This document shows positions 16,141 to 24,633 of a stretch of DNA of 33,597 nucleotides, in pieces. The notes beneath the pieces were generated by a model that was not told the origin of the DNA, did not search any database, and worked only from the letters and a program-made list of their open reading frames with translations. How positions within the stretch are numbered: the stretch's first letter is position 1; each line of letters starts with the position of its first letter. A program made the position numbers and the translations under genes. The DNA is taken from NCBI RefSeq assembly GCF_002551005.1, contig NZ_NVOY01000039.1, forward strand, positions 56,537-90,133. The letters are read 5' to 3'. The stretch is from Bacillus pseudomycoides (GTDB taxonomy: Bacteria > Bacillota > Bacilli > Bacillales > Bacillaceae_G).

Positions 16141-16193
16141 TAGACAATTTCTAAAATTATGCTATCATATTAAATGAAAATGATTATCAATAT
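16141..16193 (+). promoter_or_regulatory. Promoter and Fur box of the uptake operon
   Basis: TAGACA (16141-16146) and TATCAT (16163-16168) are 16 bases apart and could be the -35 and -10 boxes. TGAAAATGATTATCA (16175-16189) matches the 7-1-7 Fur consensus at 14 of 15 bases and lies over the start site, 27 bases before the htsA start codon. Confidence 0.8.
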
Positions 16194-16215
16194 TACTTGT
16201 ATGGGGGACTACATA

Positions 16216-17178
16216 ATGAACAAGAAAAAAATGAGTACTTTACTTGTAGCTATGTCATTAGCGGTGGGAGTGCTTGCTGGCTGCAGTGGAGGAGCAAAAG
16301 AAACAGCTAAAAAAGAAGATAAAGCGGAAGCGAAAAATCAAGCAGGATCAGTGAAAATTAAAAATGAGTGGGGAGAAACAGAGTTAAAAGAGACACCAAA
16401 AAATATTGTAACTCTTGACTTTTCATTTATTGATACATTAATAGATTTAGGCGTTACACCAGTTGCGAATGCTGGAGTAGGGAAAACGAAAATTCCAGAA
16501 TATTTACAGGATAAAGCACCGAAAGTCAAAGATGTTGGGGAGCGAAAAGCACCAAACTTAGAAGTTATTTCATCTGTGAAACCAGATTTAATTATTGCAA
16601 GTAAAGATCGTCACAATATGATTCAAAAAGAATTAAAAGATATTGCCCCAACAATTGCATTCGATGATAACAGTTATGAAGAAGTAATGAACAATATGGA
16701 TACCATTGCTAAAGCAGTTGGAAAAGAAGAACAAGCGAAAAAGATTCGTACAGAATTACAAGATAAAATTTCAAAAGCAAAAGAGAAAATAAAAGGAAAT
16801 CCATCAGTACTTGTAATTGGTGCCTTTGATGATGAGTTTTCTGTATGGATTAAAGATTCATTTATCGGTTCTTTAATGACAAATGTTGGTGTGAAGTACG
16901 CATATGAAGGTAAAAAAGAAAAAACTGAAGGTAAAGCAGAAATTGCAAAAATTACAATGGAACGTCTAAATGAAATCAATCCTGACTATATCTTCTTATA
17001 TGGAGAAAATGTAGAGAAGTTTAAAAACAATCCACTATACAATAACTTAAAGGCAGTAAAAGAAAAGCATGTAATCGATGTTGATCGTAATCTTTGGGCA
17101 CGTGGGCGAGGACCAATTGCAGCGGATAAAATTTTAGATGAGGCACTTCCAGCATTAACAGGTCAGTCTTCTAAATAA
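16216..17178 (+). CDS. htsA: Siderophore-binding lipoprotein (HtsA-like)
   Basis: A 320-residue ABC-transporter solute-binding lipoprotein of the FecB/TroA-like family. Signal peptide 1-22 ends LAGC, with Cys23 as the lipid anchor. The fold shows NIVTLDFSFIDTLIDLGV near the N terminus, KPDLIIASKD in the first lobe, and INPDYIFLYG near the C terminus. It should capture the ferric siderophore outside the membrane and hand it to the permeases encoded next. The start is ATG 16216, 6 bases after GGGGGAC; a longer in-frame reading would run through the Fur box. Position directly after the biosynthetic genes matches the htsABC-sfa pairing in Staphylococcus, where HtsA takes up staphyloferrin A. Confidence 0.87.
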   Translation: MNKKKMSTLLVAMSLAVGVLAGCSGGAKETAKKEDKAEAKNQAGSVKIKNEWGETELKETPKNIVTLDFSFIDTLIDLGVTPVANAGVGKTKIPEYLQDKAPKVKDVGERKAPNLEVISSVKPDLIIASKDRHNMIQKELKDIAPTIAFDDNSYEEVMNNMDTIAKAVGKEEQAKKIRTELQDKISKAKEKIKGNPSVLVIGAFDDEFSVWIKDSFIGSLMTNVGVKYAYEGKKEKTEGKAEIAKITMERLNEINPDYIFLYGENVEKFKNNPLYNNLKAVKEKHVIDVDRNLWARGRGPIAADKILDEALPALTGQSSK

Positions 17179-17191
17179 GGAGTTGGAGACT

Positions 17192-18223
17192 TTGTATCAT
17201 ACACAAACTAGAAGCAGACGGGCGGTACACCCGTATGCTTCTTCTACTTTGCAATTTATTTTCTTTTTTCTACTATTAATAATGGTTGGAGCTCTCTCCG
17301 CATTATTTCGTGTAAAAGGATTATCATTTCATAACATATCAGAAGTCTTTGCAACGGATACAAAAAATTTAATTTACTATACAGTATGGCAAGTACGTGT
17401 ACCGCGTGTAGTACTAGGAGCTTTACTTGGCGCGGCATTAGCTGTTGCCGGTTGTCTATTACAAGGAATTACGCGAAATCCGTTATCTGATCCAGAAAAT
17501 ATGGGAATAAATCAAGGAGCTTCTTGTTTTGTTGTCATTGCCCTTTTACTATTTGGAGAGAAGGATACGAGTTTTGTTATTTTACTAGCAGCATTTCTAG
17601 GGGCTGCTGCAGGTGGAAGTGTGATTTATTCATTAGCATTTCGCGGTGAATATACACCTTCACGTCTTGTGCTTGCTGGCATTGCGATGAGTCTATTCCT
17701 TGGATCATTAACGACAGGAGCGATTTTGTTATACGAAACACAATTAACAGAAATTTTATATTGGATGGCCGGAAAGTTATCTGGGGCAAACTGGCTAGAT
17801 ATAAAAATGATGTTAGTATCGGCAGTTCCGGTTATGATTCTTGTTTTTTTTCTAGCAAATCAATTGAATATTTTATCTCTTGGTGAGGAGACAGCGCGTG
17901 GACTTGGTGTAAATGTTCTTTGGATTCGAAGGGTATTTGCGTTTTTAATTGTTCTTCTTGTCGGTAGTGCAGTTGCGGTAGCTGGACCGATTGGTTTTAT
18001 AGGACTCATAGTTCCGCATATTGCAAGAAAACTAGTTGGTCAAGATTATCGAATTATTTTACCATTTTCTGCATTGCTCGGTGCTAATCTTCTTGTCATA
18101 GCAGATTTTGCGGCGCAATGGGTATCATATCCAGCAGATACACCTGTTGGCGTTATTACAGCGCTTTTAGGTACACCATTCTTCATTTATTTGATGAGAA
18201 GGAAGAGAGGTGCTGTGAAATGA
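17192..18223 (+). CDS. htsB: Siderophore ABC transporter permease (HtsB-like, FecCD family)
   Basis: A permease of about 343 residues with 9-10 membrane segments. FecCD motifs: RVPRVVLGALLGAALAVAG, then LLQGITRNPLSDPENMG, then a Gly-rich GFIGLIVPHIARKLVG with the cytoplasmic EAA-like loop, and PVGVITALLGTPFFIYL at the end. It forms half of the channel for the ferric siderophore. Start choice is uncertain: TTG 17183 touches AAGGAG, so TTG 17192 (9 bases) is preferred. It follows htsA by 13 bases and ends in an ATGA overlap with the next gene, so the two permeases are translationally coupled. Confidence 0.85.
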   Translation: MYHTQTRSRRAVHPYASSTLQFIFFFLLLIMVGALSALFRVKGLSFHNISEVFATDTKNLIYYTVWQVRVPRVVLGALLGAALAVAGCLLQGITRNPLSDPENMGINQGASCFVVIALLLFGEKDTSFVILLAAFLGAAAGGSVIYSLAFRGEYTPSRLVLAGIAMSLFLGSLTTGAILLYETQLTEILYWMAGKLSGANWLDIKMMLVSAVPVMILVFFLANQLNILSLGEETARGLGVNVLWIRRVFAFLIVLLVGSAVAVAGPIGFIGLIVPHIARKLVGQDYRIILPFSALLGANLLVIADFAAQWVSYPADTPVGVITALLGTPFFIYLMRRKRGAVK

Positions 18224-19197
18224 AGAAGTTTGGCGGGTTTACAATGGTTATAATAGTAGGTCTTTTATTGTTAATTGCAGTTTCTCTACTAAGCTTGCGG
18301 CTTGGCGCTGTACCAACGCCACTTGCTGAGATTATAGAAGGATTGATGACAGGAGAAGGTGTTGTATTAAAATATCGTTTGCCTCGTCTAATCATCGCGA
18401 TTTTAGTTGGAATTAACATGGCATTATCAGGATCCATTTTACAAAGTGTTACACGGAATCCACTTGCAGCACCTGATATTATTGGGGTTTCTGCTGGCGG
18501 AGGATTAGCAGCTGTTATTGTGCTCCTTATGTTTCCGACTGTGCCGGCAATTATGCTCCCTGTGGCTGCGTTTGTTGGTGCAATGATTGCGAGTTTACTT
18601 GTGTATGTATTATCGTATCAAAAAGGGGGAATAAAACCAGAGCGTCTTGCACTATGCGGCGTTGCTATTTCTACAGGTTTACAGGCTCTTATTACATTTA
18701 TTATTGTGAAATTTGCAGTTGATTCCTCACAAGCTCTTGTATGGCTAAAGGGAAGTTTATATGCAAGATCTTGGGAACATGTTGATATGTTATGGCCATG
18801 GACAATAATTGGAGCGATCATTACATTTGCAAGTTATAAGCAAATGAATCTGTTATTATTAAATGAAGAAACAGTAAAAGGTTTAGGCATGCGTATTAAT
18901 GCTGTTCGTCTTGTTCTGATTGGCGTAGCTGTTGCCTTAGCTGCAAGTTCAGTAGCAGTAGCAGGGACAATTAGTTTTGTAGGGCTTGTTATCCCACATG
19001 CGGCGCGTCTGCTTGTTGGTTCAGACAGTAGATTATTTTTGCCAGTTTCAGCTTTACTCGGTGCATTGCTTGTTACGGGTGCAGATATGGTGGGGAGAAT
19101 TATTATTCCGCCAATTGAAATACCAGCTGGCATTATTACAGCACTTATTGGCGCACCGTATTTTATATATTTACTCGTGATTAGAAAAAGAACATAG
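18220..19197 (+). CDS. htsC: Siderophore ABC transporter permease (HtsC-like, FecCD family)
   Basis: A 325-residue permease, the partner of the previous one. Motifs: RLPRLIIAILVGINMALSG, SVTRNPLAAPDIIGVSAGGG, TISFVGLVIPHAARLLVG and PAGIITALIGAPYFIYL, in the standard FecCD order. I start it at ATG 18220, which overlaps the htsB stop (ATGA) and follows AGAGAGGTG; a longer in-frame reading only covers the end of htsB. A heterodimer with HtsB is expected. The ATPase gene follows after 32 bases. Confidence 0.86.
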   Translation: MKKFGGFTMVIIVGLLLLIAVSLLSLRLGAVPTPLAEIIEGLMTGEGVVLKYRLPRLIIAILVGINMALSGSILQSVTRNPLAAPDIIGVSAGGGLAAVIVLLMFPTVPAIMLPVAAFVGAMIASLLVYVLSYQKGGIKPERLALCGVAISTGLQALITFIIVKFAVDSSQALVWLKGSLYARSWEHVDMLWPWTIIGAIITFASYKQMNLLLLNEETVKGLGMRINAVRLVLIGVAVALAASSVAVAGTISFVGLVIPHAARLLVGSDSRLFLPVSALLGALLVTGADMVGRIIIPPIEIPAGIITALIGAPYFIYLLVIRKRT

Positions 19198-19229
19198 TCT
19201 CCTAAAATAACAAATAAGGAGTGAACAAG

Positions 19230-20051
19230 ATGACAAGTTTACATACAGAAGAGTTGGAGCTTACGTACGGAAATCAAACAATTATTAATCATCTTGATTT
19301 ATATATTCCAGAAGGGAAAATTACGGCATTAGTTGGCCGAAATGGATGCGGGAAGTCAACGATTTTAAAATCCTTAGCACGGCTGCTGCAACCAACTAAG
19401 GGTCACGTATATCTAGATGGTAAAGCAATTCATACGATGCCAACAAAAGAAGTATCAAAGAAATTGGCAATTTTACCACAATCACCGACAGCACCCGAAG
19501 GATTAACGGTAGAAGGTCTTGTTTGGCATGGTCGTTACCCGCATCAACGTTTACTTGGAAAGCGAACGGAGAAAGACCATGAAATGGTAAACTGGGCGCT
19601 TGAAGTAACTGGAATGAATCAATTTACAGATCGTACATTAGATGAACTGTCAGGTGGACAGCGTCAACGTGTTTGGATTGCGATGGCACTTGCGCAAGAT
19701 ACGGAGTTATTATTATTAGATGAACCGACAACGTATTTAGATATGGCACATCAGTTAGAAATATTAGAGTTATTGAAAAAGTTAAATGAAGAAGAAAATC
19801 GAACGGTTGTTATGGTTGTACATGATTTAAATCATGCGGCTAAATACGCGCATCACATTGTTGCGATTAAAGATGGCGATAAAGTAATGGAAGGAGCACC
19901 AAGTGATATTTTAAATGATGAATTGTTTGAAACAGTGTTTGGTGTGAAAGCGCGTGTTATATATGATCCAGTTGCGATGACATATATGTGTATACCGTAT
20001 GCGTTACTCTCAGAGAAAAATGAAAAGCGAGAAGAAAGAATTGTTGGGTAA
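19230..20051 (+). CDS. Siderophore ABC transporter ATPase (FhuC/FecE-like)
   Basis: A 273-residue ABC ATPase of the iron-siderophore class. Walker A GRNGCGKST (36-44), Q-loop near LAILPQSP, signature LSGGQ (140-144), Walker B LLLLDEPT (D164, E165) and the switch His in VVHDLNH. It should power the HtsBC channel from the cytosolic side. The ATG at 19230 is 8 bases after AAGGAG; a GTG at 19221 lies in that site. In Staphylococcus the hts operon lacks an ATPase and borrows FhuC; here the gene is built into the operon. A strong terminator starts at the stop codon. Confidence 0.9.
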   Translation: MTSLHTEELELTYGNQTIINHLDLYIPEGKITALVGRNGCGKSTILKSLARLLQPTKGHVYLDGKAIHTMPTKEVSKKLAILPQSPTAPEGLTVEGLVWHGRYPHQRLLGKRTEKDHEMVNWALEVTGMNQFTDRTLDELSGGQRQRVWIAMALAQDTELLLLDEPTTYLDMAHQLEILELLKKLNEEENRTVVMVVHDLNHAAKYAHHIVAIKDGDKVMEGAPSDILNDELFETVFGVKARVIYDPVAMTYMCIPYALLSEKNEKREERIVG

Positions 20052-20087
20052 AAAAACTGTTGAGAAAAGATTCTCAGCAGTTTTTTT
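20051..20087 (+). terminator. Intrinsic terminator of the uptake operon
   Basis: AAAAAACTGTTGAGAA (20051-20066) pairs with TTCTCAGCAGTTTTTTT (20071-20087) across a 4-base loop with one mismatch. The T run completes a standard terminator. Confidence 0.85.
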
Positions 20088-20145
20088 ATGGGAATTTTAT
20101 CTCGTTCTTTGCGGGCAGCAGGATCGCTTCTCAAGAATGAGAGAG

Positions 20146-20172
20146 AAATGAAATAATAAAGTTATTTCATTT
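20146..20172. terminator. AT-rich hairpin
   Basis: AAATGAAATAA (20146-20156) and TTATTTCATTT (20162-20172) are perfect 11-bp arms with a 5-base loop, followed by T-rich sequence on the plus side. It may be a second, bidirectional stop between the uptake operon and the minus-strand remnant. Confidence 0.45.
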
Positions 20173-20182
20173 TATTTTCACA

Positions 20183-20213
20183 GAAAAGAAAGAGGTTTTT
20201 ATGTCGTTTTTTT
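20183..20213 (-). repeat. Fragment of dispersed repeat family A (copy 6)
   Basis: On the minus strand this reads AAAAAAACGACATAAAAACC, then TCTTTCTTTTCTG, the 5' edge of family A as in copy 3. The rest of the element is absent. It lies about 95 bases after the stop of the minus-strand CMD remnant, again in the same orientation. Confidence 0.5.
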
Positions 20214-20307
20214 AATTTGGATATAGATAGATTTTTGGTTTCGTGGAAAAGTTGATTATTTCTTTTGTTGTTAAATAGATGCTTTAAGAAATACTACACT
20301 GTTATTT

Positions 20308-20592
20308 TTAACTTAGTATTTTATTTAGCGCTGTAGTTGCTTTGGGCCATCCAACATAAAAAGCCATATGTGTTATCAAAGCAATAATTTCTTTTTCGTT
20401 AATTCTATTCTTTTTAGCTAATTGTAAATGAAATGGAAGCTGTTCAGTATTGCCAATACTAATTAGGGCAGACAGTGTAATTAAACTTCTTTCTTTTGAT
20501 GTTAATGTCGGATCTCTCCATACTTTTTCAAATAATATGTTTTCACCGTAATCAACAAAATCGGGAGCACACTCTCTCATTTTCTTTGGATT
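20308..20592 (-). pseudogene. Carboxymuconolactone decarboxylase-family gene, 5' end missing
   Basis: The reading KKMRECAPDFVDYGE, then FEKVWRDPTLTSKERSLITL, IGNTEQLPFHLQLAKKN and MAFYVGWPKATTALNKI is the core and C terminus of a CMD-family (AhpD-like fold) protein, here the type lacking obvious paired redox Cys. The normal N terminus is absent. Upstream of about 20592 the same frame runs on into DNA that codes, on the other strand, for a LysR effector domain, so the first 22 residues of the long open frame are not native. No ribosome site precedes it. It is the left half of a deletion scar. Confidence 0.7.
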
Positions 20593-20593
20593 A

Positions 20594-21181
20594 TTGGAGT
20601 CGATTGCAGAAAAAGTAATTCCATTTATATTAAAATATTTAGACGATGAGAAGCCATACATACATTGTGATTTTGTCGTGGGAAATACAGTACTTTTATC
20701 AGAAATGATTGATCAAAATAAGCTTGATTTTGCTGTTTGTGGAAACAACAAAAATATTGCCAATGTGAACTTCACTCCACTTTGCAAAGAACAAATCGAA
20801 TTTATAGTAAGTAATCCCAATCATCCAGTATTATTAAAAGAATCAGTTGAAATATTTGATATTATTAATTACCCCATTTTGATTGGAGAAAATAGTTGCT
20901 ATTATTATAAATCTGTGAATGCTTATTTATCAGAGAACAATTTATCTTTTAAAAGAGTCTATAATTGTAGTGCTCTACACCTTATTCCACAAATGGTTTT
21001 TGGAGATGCAATAGGCATCATCTCTAAAGGAACTATTTTAAAACAAAATTCAATAACTTTTAAAGTTAAGGGGTTTGATCCTAAAATGCCTATAGGATTA
21101 TTAATTTCTTCTAAAAAAAGAAACTATTTAAATCAAACAAAGCAGCAACTTATGAATTTGATTGAATCGTTGTTGTTATAA
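20594..21181 (+). pseudogene. LysR-type regulator, DNA-binding domain missing
   Basis: About 195 codons match the LysR effector (substrate-binding) domain: ESIAEKVIPFILKYLDDEKP, then FVVGNTVLLSEMI, NKLDFAVCG, then FTPLCKEQIEFIVSNPNHP, SALHLIPQMVFGDAIGIIS, and a final short helix. In LysR proteins these segments begin near residue 90, after a winged helix-turn-helix and linker, all absent here. The only start is a TTG with no ribosome site. The upstream DNA is instead the interior of the CMD gene read on the other strand. It should no longer bind DNA even if translated. Confidence 0.75.
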
Positions 21182-21260
21182 ATGATTAATTATTTATAAA
21201 TTATAATTTATATTTATTTGATTAAATGCATCATACAAACTTTTGAAAGTTGAGAATATA

Positions 21261-21300
21261 AAAAGAAACTATTTCTATCAATTGTAAAATAGTTTCTTTT
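21261..21300 (+). terminator. Intrinsic terminator after the LysR remnant
   Basis: AAAAGAAACTATTT (21261-21274) pairs perfectly with AAATAGTTTCTTTT (21287-21300), followed by TG. It is the original terminator of the LysR gene. Confidence 0.75.
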
Positions 21301-21525
21301 TGTTAAATTGGATTGAATATTAATGAAATAAGAAAAATTAATGTATTTTTTCAAATTAGCATTGCGAAATACAGGCTGTACTTTTACAATAAAAAGGTCG
21401 TGTATTTATTATACTAAAAAAATAAATCGGAATAATGTGAATATTTATGTTTTATCTAGTTATGTTTATGTAAAAATAACTAAACGACATGCATCATGTT
21501 ATTGCTTCGTAAGGAGAGAAAAAAT
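21301..21525. other. AT-rich leader before nhaC, no gene seen
   Basis: Together with 21182-21300 this makes a 344-base gap between genes. I see no conserved RNA, repeat or clear operator. It is AT-rich and probably carries the nhaC promoter, but no pair of hexamers stands out. The open frame reading through it has no ribosome site. Confidence 0.5.
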
Positions 21526-22929
21526 TTGAAAAGTGTAAGATTACCATCGATGATAGAAATCATCATTCTTTTGCTGTTATTTTTAGGTGTTGTCTTTTCA
21601 TTTCAGACAACTTTTGATTTACCGATTCAACTTGCGTTATTTATTTCATGGTTTCTTGTCATTGCGCTTGGGTTAAGACTTGGGTTTCGTTATCAAGAAT
21701 TACAAGATGCGATTACAAAAGGAATTTCGAATGGACTTGAAGCCATTTTAATATTAGTAGCGGTTGGCGCTCTTATTGGAACTTGGATTGCTGGTGGTGT
21801 TGTACCAACATTAATTTATTATGGTTTAGAATTTATTCACCCAAGTATCTTTCTATTAGCAACATTAATTATTTGTTCTATTACATCTATCGCAACAGGT
21901 ACTTCTTGGGGGACGGTAGGTACAGCTGGTATTGCAATGATGGCAATCGGGGAAGGTCTTGGATTACCACTTCCTCTTGTAGCTGGTGCAGTTCTGTCCG
22001 GTGCGTATTTCGGAGATAAATTATCACCGTTATCTGATAGCACTGTACTTGCAGCTTCTATGGCGAAAGTAGATGTTATTGCGCACGTTCGTGCGATGTT
22101 ATATTTAGATGTTCCAGCTTATATTATTACGGGTATTATGTTTACAGTTGCAGGCTGGATATATGGCGGGAAGAATGTAGATTTAGAAAAAGTAGATTTT
22201 CTAAAGGCATCATTACTAAAGCAGTTTGATATTCAAATCTGGATGCTCGTTCCAGCGGTCGTTGTCATTATACTATTAGCGATGAAACGTCCATCTATGC
22301 CGACAATTGCAATGGGAGCTCTTCTTGGTGCTATCTGGGCAGCTGTGTTCCAAGGCATGCCTTTTGGAGAAGCGATTGGCACAGCTTACAAAGGGTTTTC
22401 TATTGATTCTGGCATCGATTTCATTGATAAGTTATTAAATCGTGGCGGAATTGAAGGAATGCTCGGTTCAGTTGCGGTTATTATTTTCGGACTTGGTTTT
22501 GGTGGGTTATTAGAAAAGCTTGGCGTTTTGAAAGTTATTGTTTCGAAGTTTGAGAAAAAATTAACATCTGCAGGTAATGTAACACTTTCAACTTTAATTG
22601 TTGCATTTTTAGCAAATGTATTTGGTTGTGCCATGTATGTATCGTTAATTTTAACGCCAAAAATTATGGAAGAAAGCTATGATAAATTAAAATTAGATCG
22701 CCGCATTTTAGCGCGTAACTCAGAAGTTGGTGGAACGCTCACATCAGGGATGGTTCCATGGTCTGATAACGGTATCTTTATGGCGGGTATTTTAGGTGTT
22801 TCGACGCTATCTTATCTACCATTTATGTGGCTGAGCTTTGTATCATTAGCGCTCGCTGTTATTTATGGATATACAGGTAAATTTATTTGGTATGTAGATG
22901 ATGTAGAGAAAGAAAAGCAAGTATCATAG
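21526..22929 (+). CDS. nhaC: Na+/H+ antiporter NhaC family
   Basis: A 467-residue protein with about 11-12 membrane segments. The NhaC-family blocks are TSIATGTSWGTVGTAGIAMM and GAYFGDKLSPLSDSTVLAA, plus EVGGTLTSGMVPWSDNG near the C terminus; these hold the conserved polar and Asp residues of the transport path. It exchanges cytosolic Na+ (or in some members malate and Na+ for lactate and H+) across the membrane; which one cannot be told. Start TTG 21526 has AAGGAGAG 7 bases upstream. It is monocistronic with its own terminator. The symbol is by family. Confidence 0.88.
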   Translation: MKSVRLPSMIEIIILLLLFLGVVFSFQTTFDLPIQLALFISWFLVIALGLRLGFRYQELQDAITKGISNGLEAILILVAVGALIGTWIAGGVVPTLIYYGLEFIHPSIFLLATLIICSITSIATGTSWGTVGTAGIAMMAIGEGLGLPLPLVAGAVLSGAYFGDKLSPLSDSTVLAASMAKVDVIAHVRAMLYLDVPAYIITGIMFTVAGWIYGGKNVDLEKVDFLKASLLKQFDIQIWMLVPAVVVIILLAMKRPSMPTIAMGALLGAIWAAVFQGMPFGEAIGTAYKGFSIDSGIDFIDKLLNRGGIEGMLGSVAVIIFGLGFGGLLEKLGVLKVIVSKFEKKLTSAGNVTLSTLIVAFLANVFGCAMYVSLILTPKIMEESYDKLKLDRRILARNSEVGGTLTSGMVPWSDNGIFMAGILGVSTLSYLPFMWLSFVSLALAVIYGYTGKFIWYVDDVEKEKQVS

Positions 22930-22934
22930 TATGT

Positions 22935-22972
22935 AAAAATCATCCTTTCGCTTATAGCGGGGATGATTTTTT
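22935..22972 (+). terminator. Intrinsic terminator of nhaC
   Basis: AAAAATCATCC (22935-22945) pairs with GGATGATTTTT (22961-22971), with further partial pairing of TCGC and GCG inside and a T run at the end. Confidence 0.85.
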
Positions 22973-23069
22973 GTTTTCTATTATATTTATATCGAGTGGT
23001 AATATTTGTTATTGTTTGTGTTTTCGGTAAAATAAAATAGAAGACATTTAATTCTAAGGGGATGAAAAC

Positions 23070-24458
23070 ATGAACTACAGAATTGAAAGAGATACATTAG
23101 GAGAAATGAAAGTTCCGACTGATAAATTATGGGCAGCACAAACGCAGCGTAGTAAGGAGAACTTTCCAATTGGAACAGAGCGTATGCCGCTTGAAATTGT
23201 TCGGGCATTTGCAATTTTAAAGAAAAGTGCAGCGATTAGTAATCAAAAGTTAGGGAAGTTAGCAGAAGATAAGGCTAATGCAATTGTAGGGGCGGTTGAT
23301 GAAATTTTATCAGGAAAATGGGATGATCATTTTCCGCTTGTTGTTTGGCAGACAGGAAGTGGTACACAGTCTAATATGAATGTGAATGAAGTAATCGCCA
23401 ACCGTGGAAATCAAATTTTACGAGAAAAAGGGCTTGATCAACATATTCACCCGAACGATGATGTGAATATGTCTCAAAGCTCAAATGATACATTTCCAAC
23501 AGCACTTCATATTGCGTGTGTGATAGCTGTAGAAGAACAAGTATTACCAGCAGTAGCAAAATTAAAAGACACGTTACAAGAAAAAGTAAACGAGTTCTCT
23601 CATATTATTAAAATTGGTCGTACTCATTTGCAGGATGCAACGCCGTTAATGTTAGGACAAGAAGTGAGCGGCTGGCATCGAATGCTTGAAAAGACAGAGC
23701 GAATGATTAGGGAAAGCAGTACATATATGAAAGAGCTCGCAATTGGTGGTACTGCGGTTGGAACAGGGATTAATGCCCATCCAAAATTCGGTGATATGGT
23801 TGCAGAAGAAATTAGTAATTTTACAGGAAAACAATTTGTATCGGCGCCAAATAAATTTCATGCGTTAACAAGTCATGATGAAGTTGTTTATACGCACGGG
23901 GCGTTAAAAGCGTTAGCAGCGGATGTAATGAAAATTGCAAATGATGTACGCTGGCTTGCAAGTGGGCCGCGCAGTGGCCTTGGGGAAATTACGATTCCAG
24001 CAAATGAGCCAGGGAGCTCTATTATGCCAGGAAAAGTAAATCCAACGCAAAGTGAAGCTTTGACGATGGTCGCAGCGCAAGTAATGGGAAATGATGCAAC
24101 GATTGGCTTTGCGGCAAGTCAAGGAAACTTTGAGCTAAACGTCTTTAAACCGGTCATTGCTTATAATTTCTTACAATCTGCTCGATTATTAGCAGATGCA
24201 ATAGTTTCATTTAACGATAAATGTGCAATAGGTATTGAAGCAAATGAAGAAATTATCGGGCAGCATTTAAATAACTCGTTAATGCTTGTAACAGCACTAA
24301 ATCCACATATCGGTTATGAAAATGCAGCAAAGATTGCCAAGCGTGCACATAAAGAGGGATTAACATTAAAAGAAGCAGCACTGCAATCGGGTTTATTAAC
24401 AGTAGAACAATTTGATGAAATTGTAGATCCGAAGAAAATGATTGAACCAAAGGAATGA
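23070..24458 (+). CDS. fumC: Fumarate hydratase, class II
   Basis: A 462-residue cytosolic enzyme that interconverts fumarate and malate in the TCA cycle. Class II (iron-independent) motifs: [54 protein letters not shown] with the active-site His, and the superfamily signature [10 protein letters not shown] (315-324). Length is normal for FumC/CitG. ATG 23070 follows AAGGGG by 8 bases. It is a single-gene unit between two terminators. In Bacillus the gene is also called citG. Confidence 0.95.
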   Translation: MNYRIERDTLGEMKVPTDKLWAAQTQRSKENFPIGTERMPLEIVRAFAILKKSAAISNQKLGKLAEDKANAIVGAVDEILSGKWDDHFPLVVWQTGSGTQSNMNVNEVIANRGNQILREKGLDQHIHPNDDVNMSQSSNDTFPTALHIACVIAVEEQVLPAVAKLKDTLQEKVNEFSHIIKIGRTHLQDATPLMLGQEVSGWHRMLEKTERMIRESSTYMKELAIGGTAVGTGINAHPKFGDMVAEEISNFTGKQFVSAPNKFHALTSHDEVVYTHGALKALAADVMKIANDVRWLASGPRSGLGEITIPANEPGSSIMPGKVNPTQSEALTMVAAQVMGNDATIGFAASQGNFELNVFKPVIAYNFLQSARLLADAIVSFNDKCAIGIEANEEIIGQHLNNSLMLVTALNPHIGYENAAKIAKRAHKEGLTLKEAALQSGLLTVEQFDEIVDPKKMIEPKE

Positions 24459-24473
24459 AATGTTTTTTCAAAG

Positions 24474-24506
24474 ATAGGATTCTCAAGTGAGAGTCCTATT
24501 ATTTTT
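24474..24506 (+). terminator. Intrinsic terminator of fumC
   Basis: ATAGGATTCTC (24474-24484) pairs with GAGAGTCCTAT (24489-24499) around AAGT, with one G-T pair, followed by a T-rich run. Confidence 0.8.
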
Positions 24507-24633
24507 TATAACGGGATTAAATAATTATGAAAACTATCCTTTTTTGTCAAAAAATACAAAATTACTTCACAAATTCCACACAATTGTTTGTTATCCTTCA
24601 TGTAGGTCGACTGATATTTGAGGAGATTGCTAT

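Noticed and set aside
16174-16215. Upstream ATG as start of the binding lipoprotein
   Set aside because: It lies in the Fur box and at the expected transcription start; the extension would displace the signal peptide. ATG 16216 has GGGGGAC in front.
18118-18219. A 34-residue N-terminal extension of the second permease
   Set aside because: It only reads through the end of htsB in another frame. ATG 18220 has the ribosome site and the ATGA overlap.
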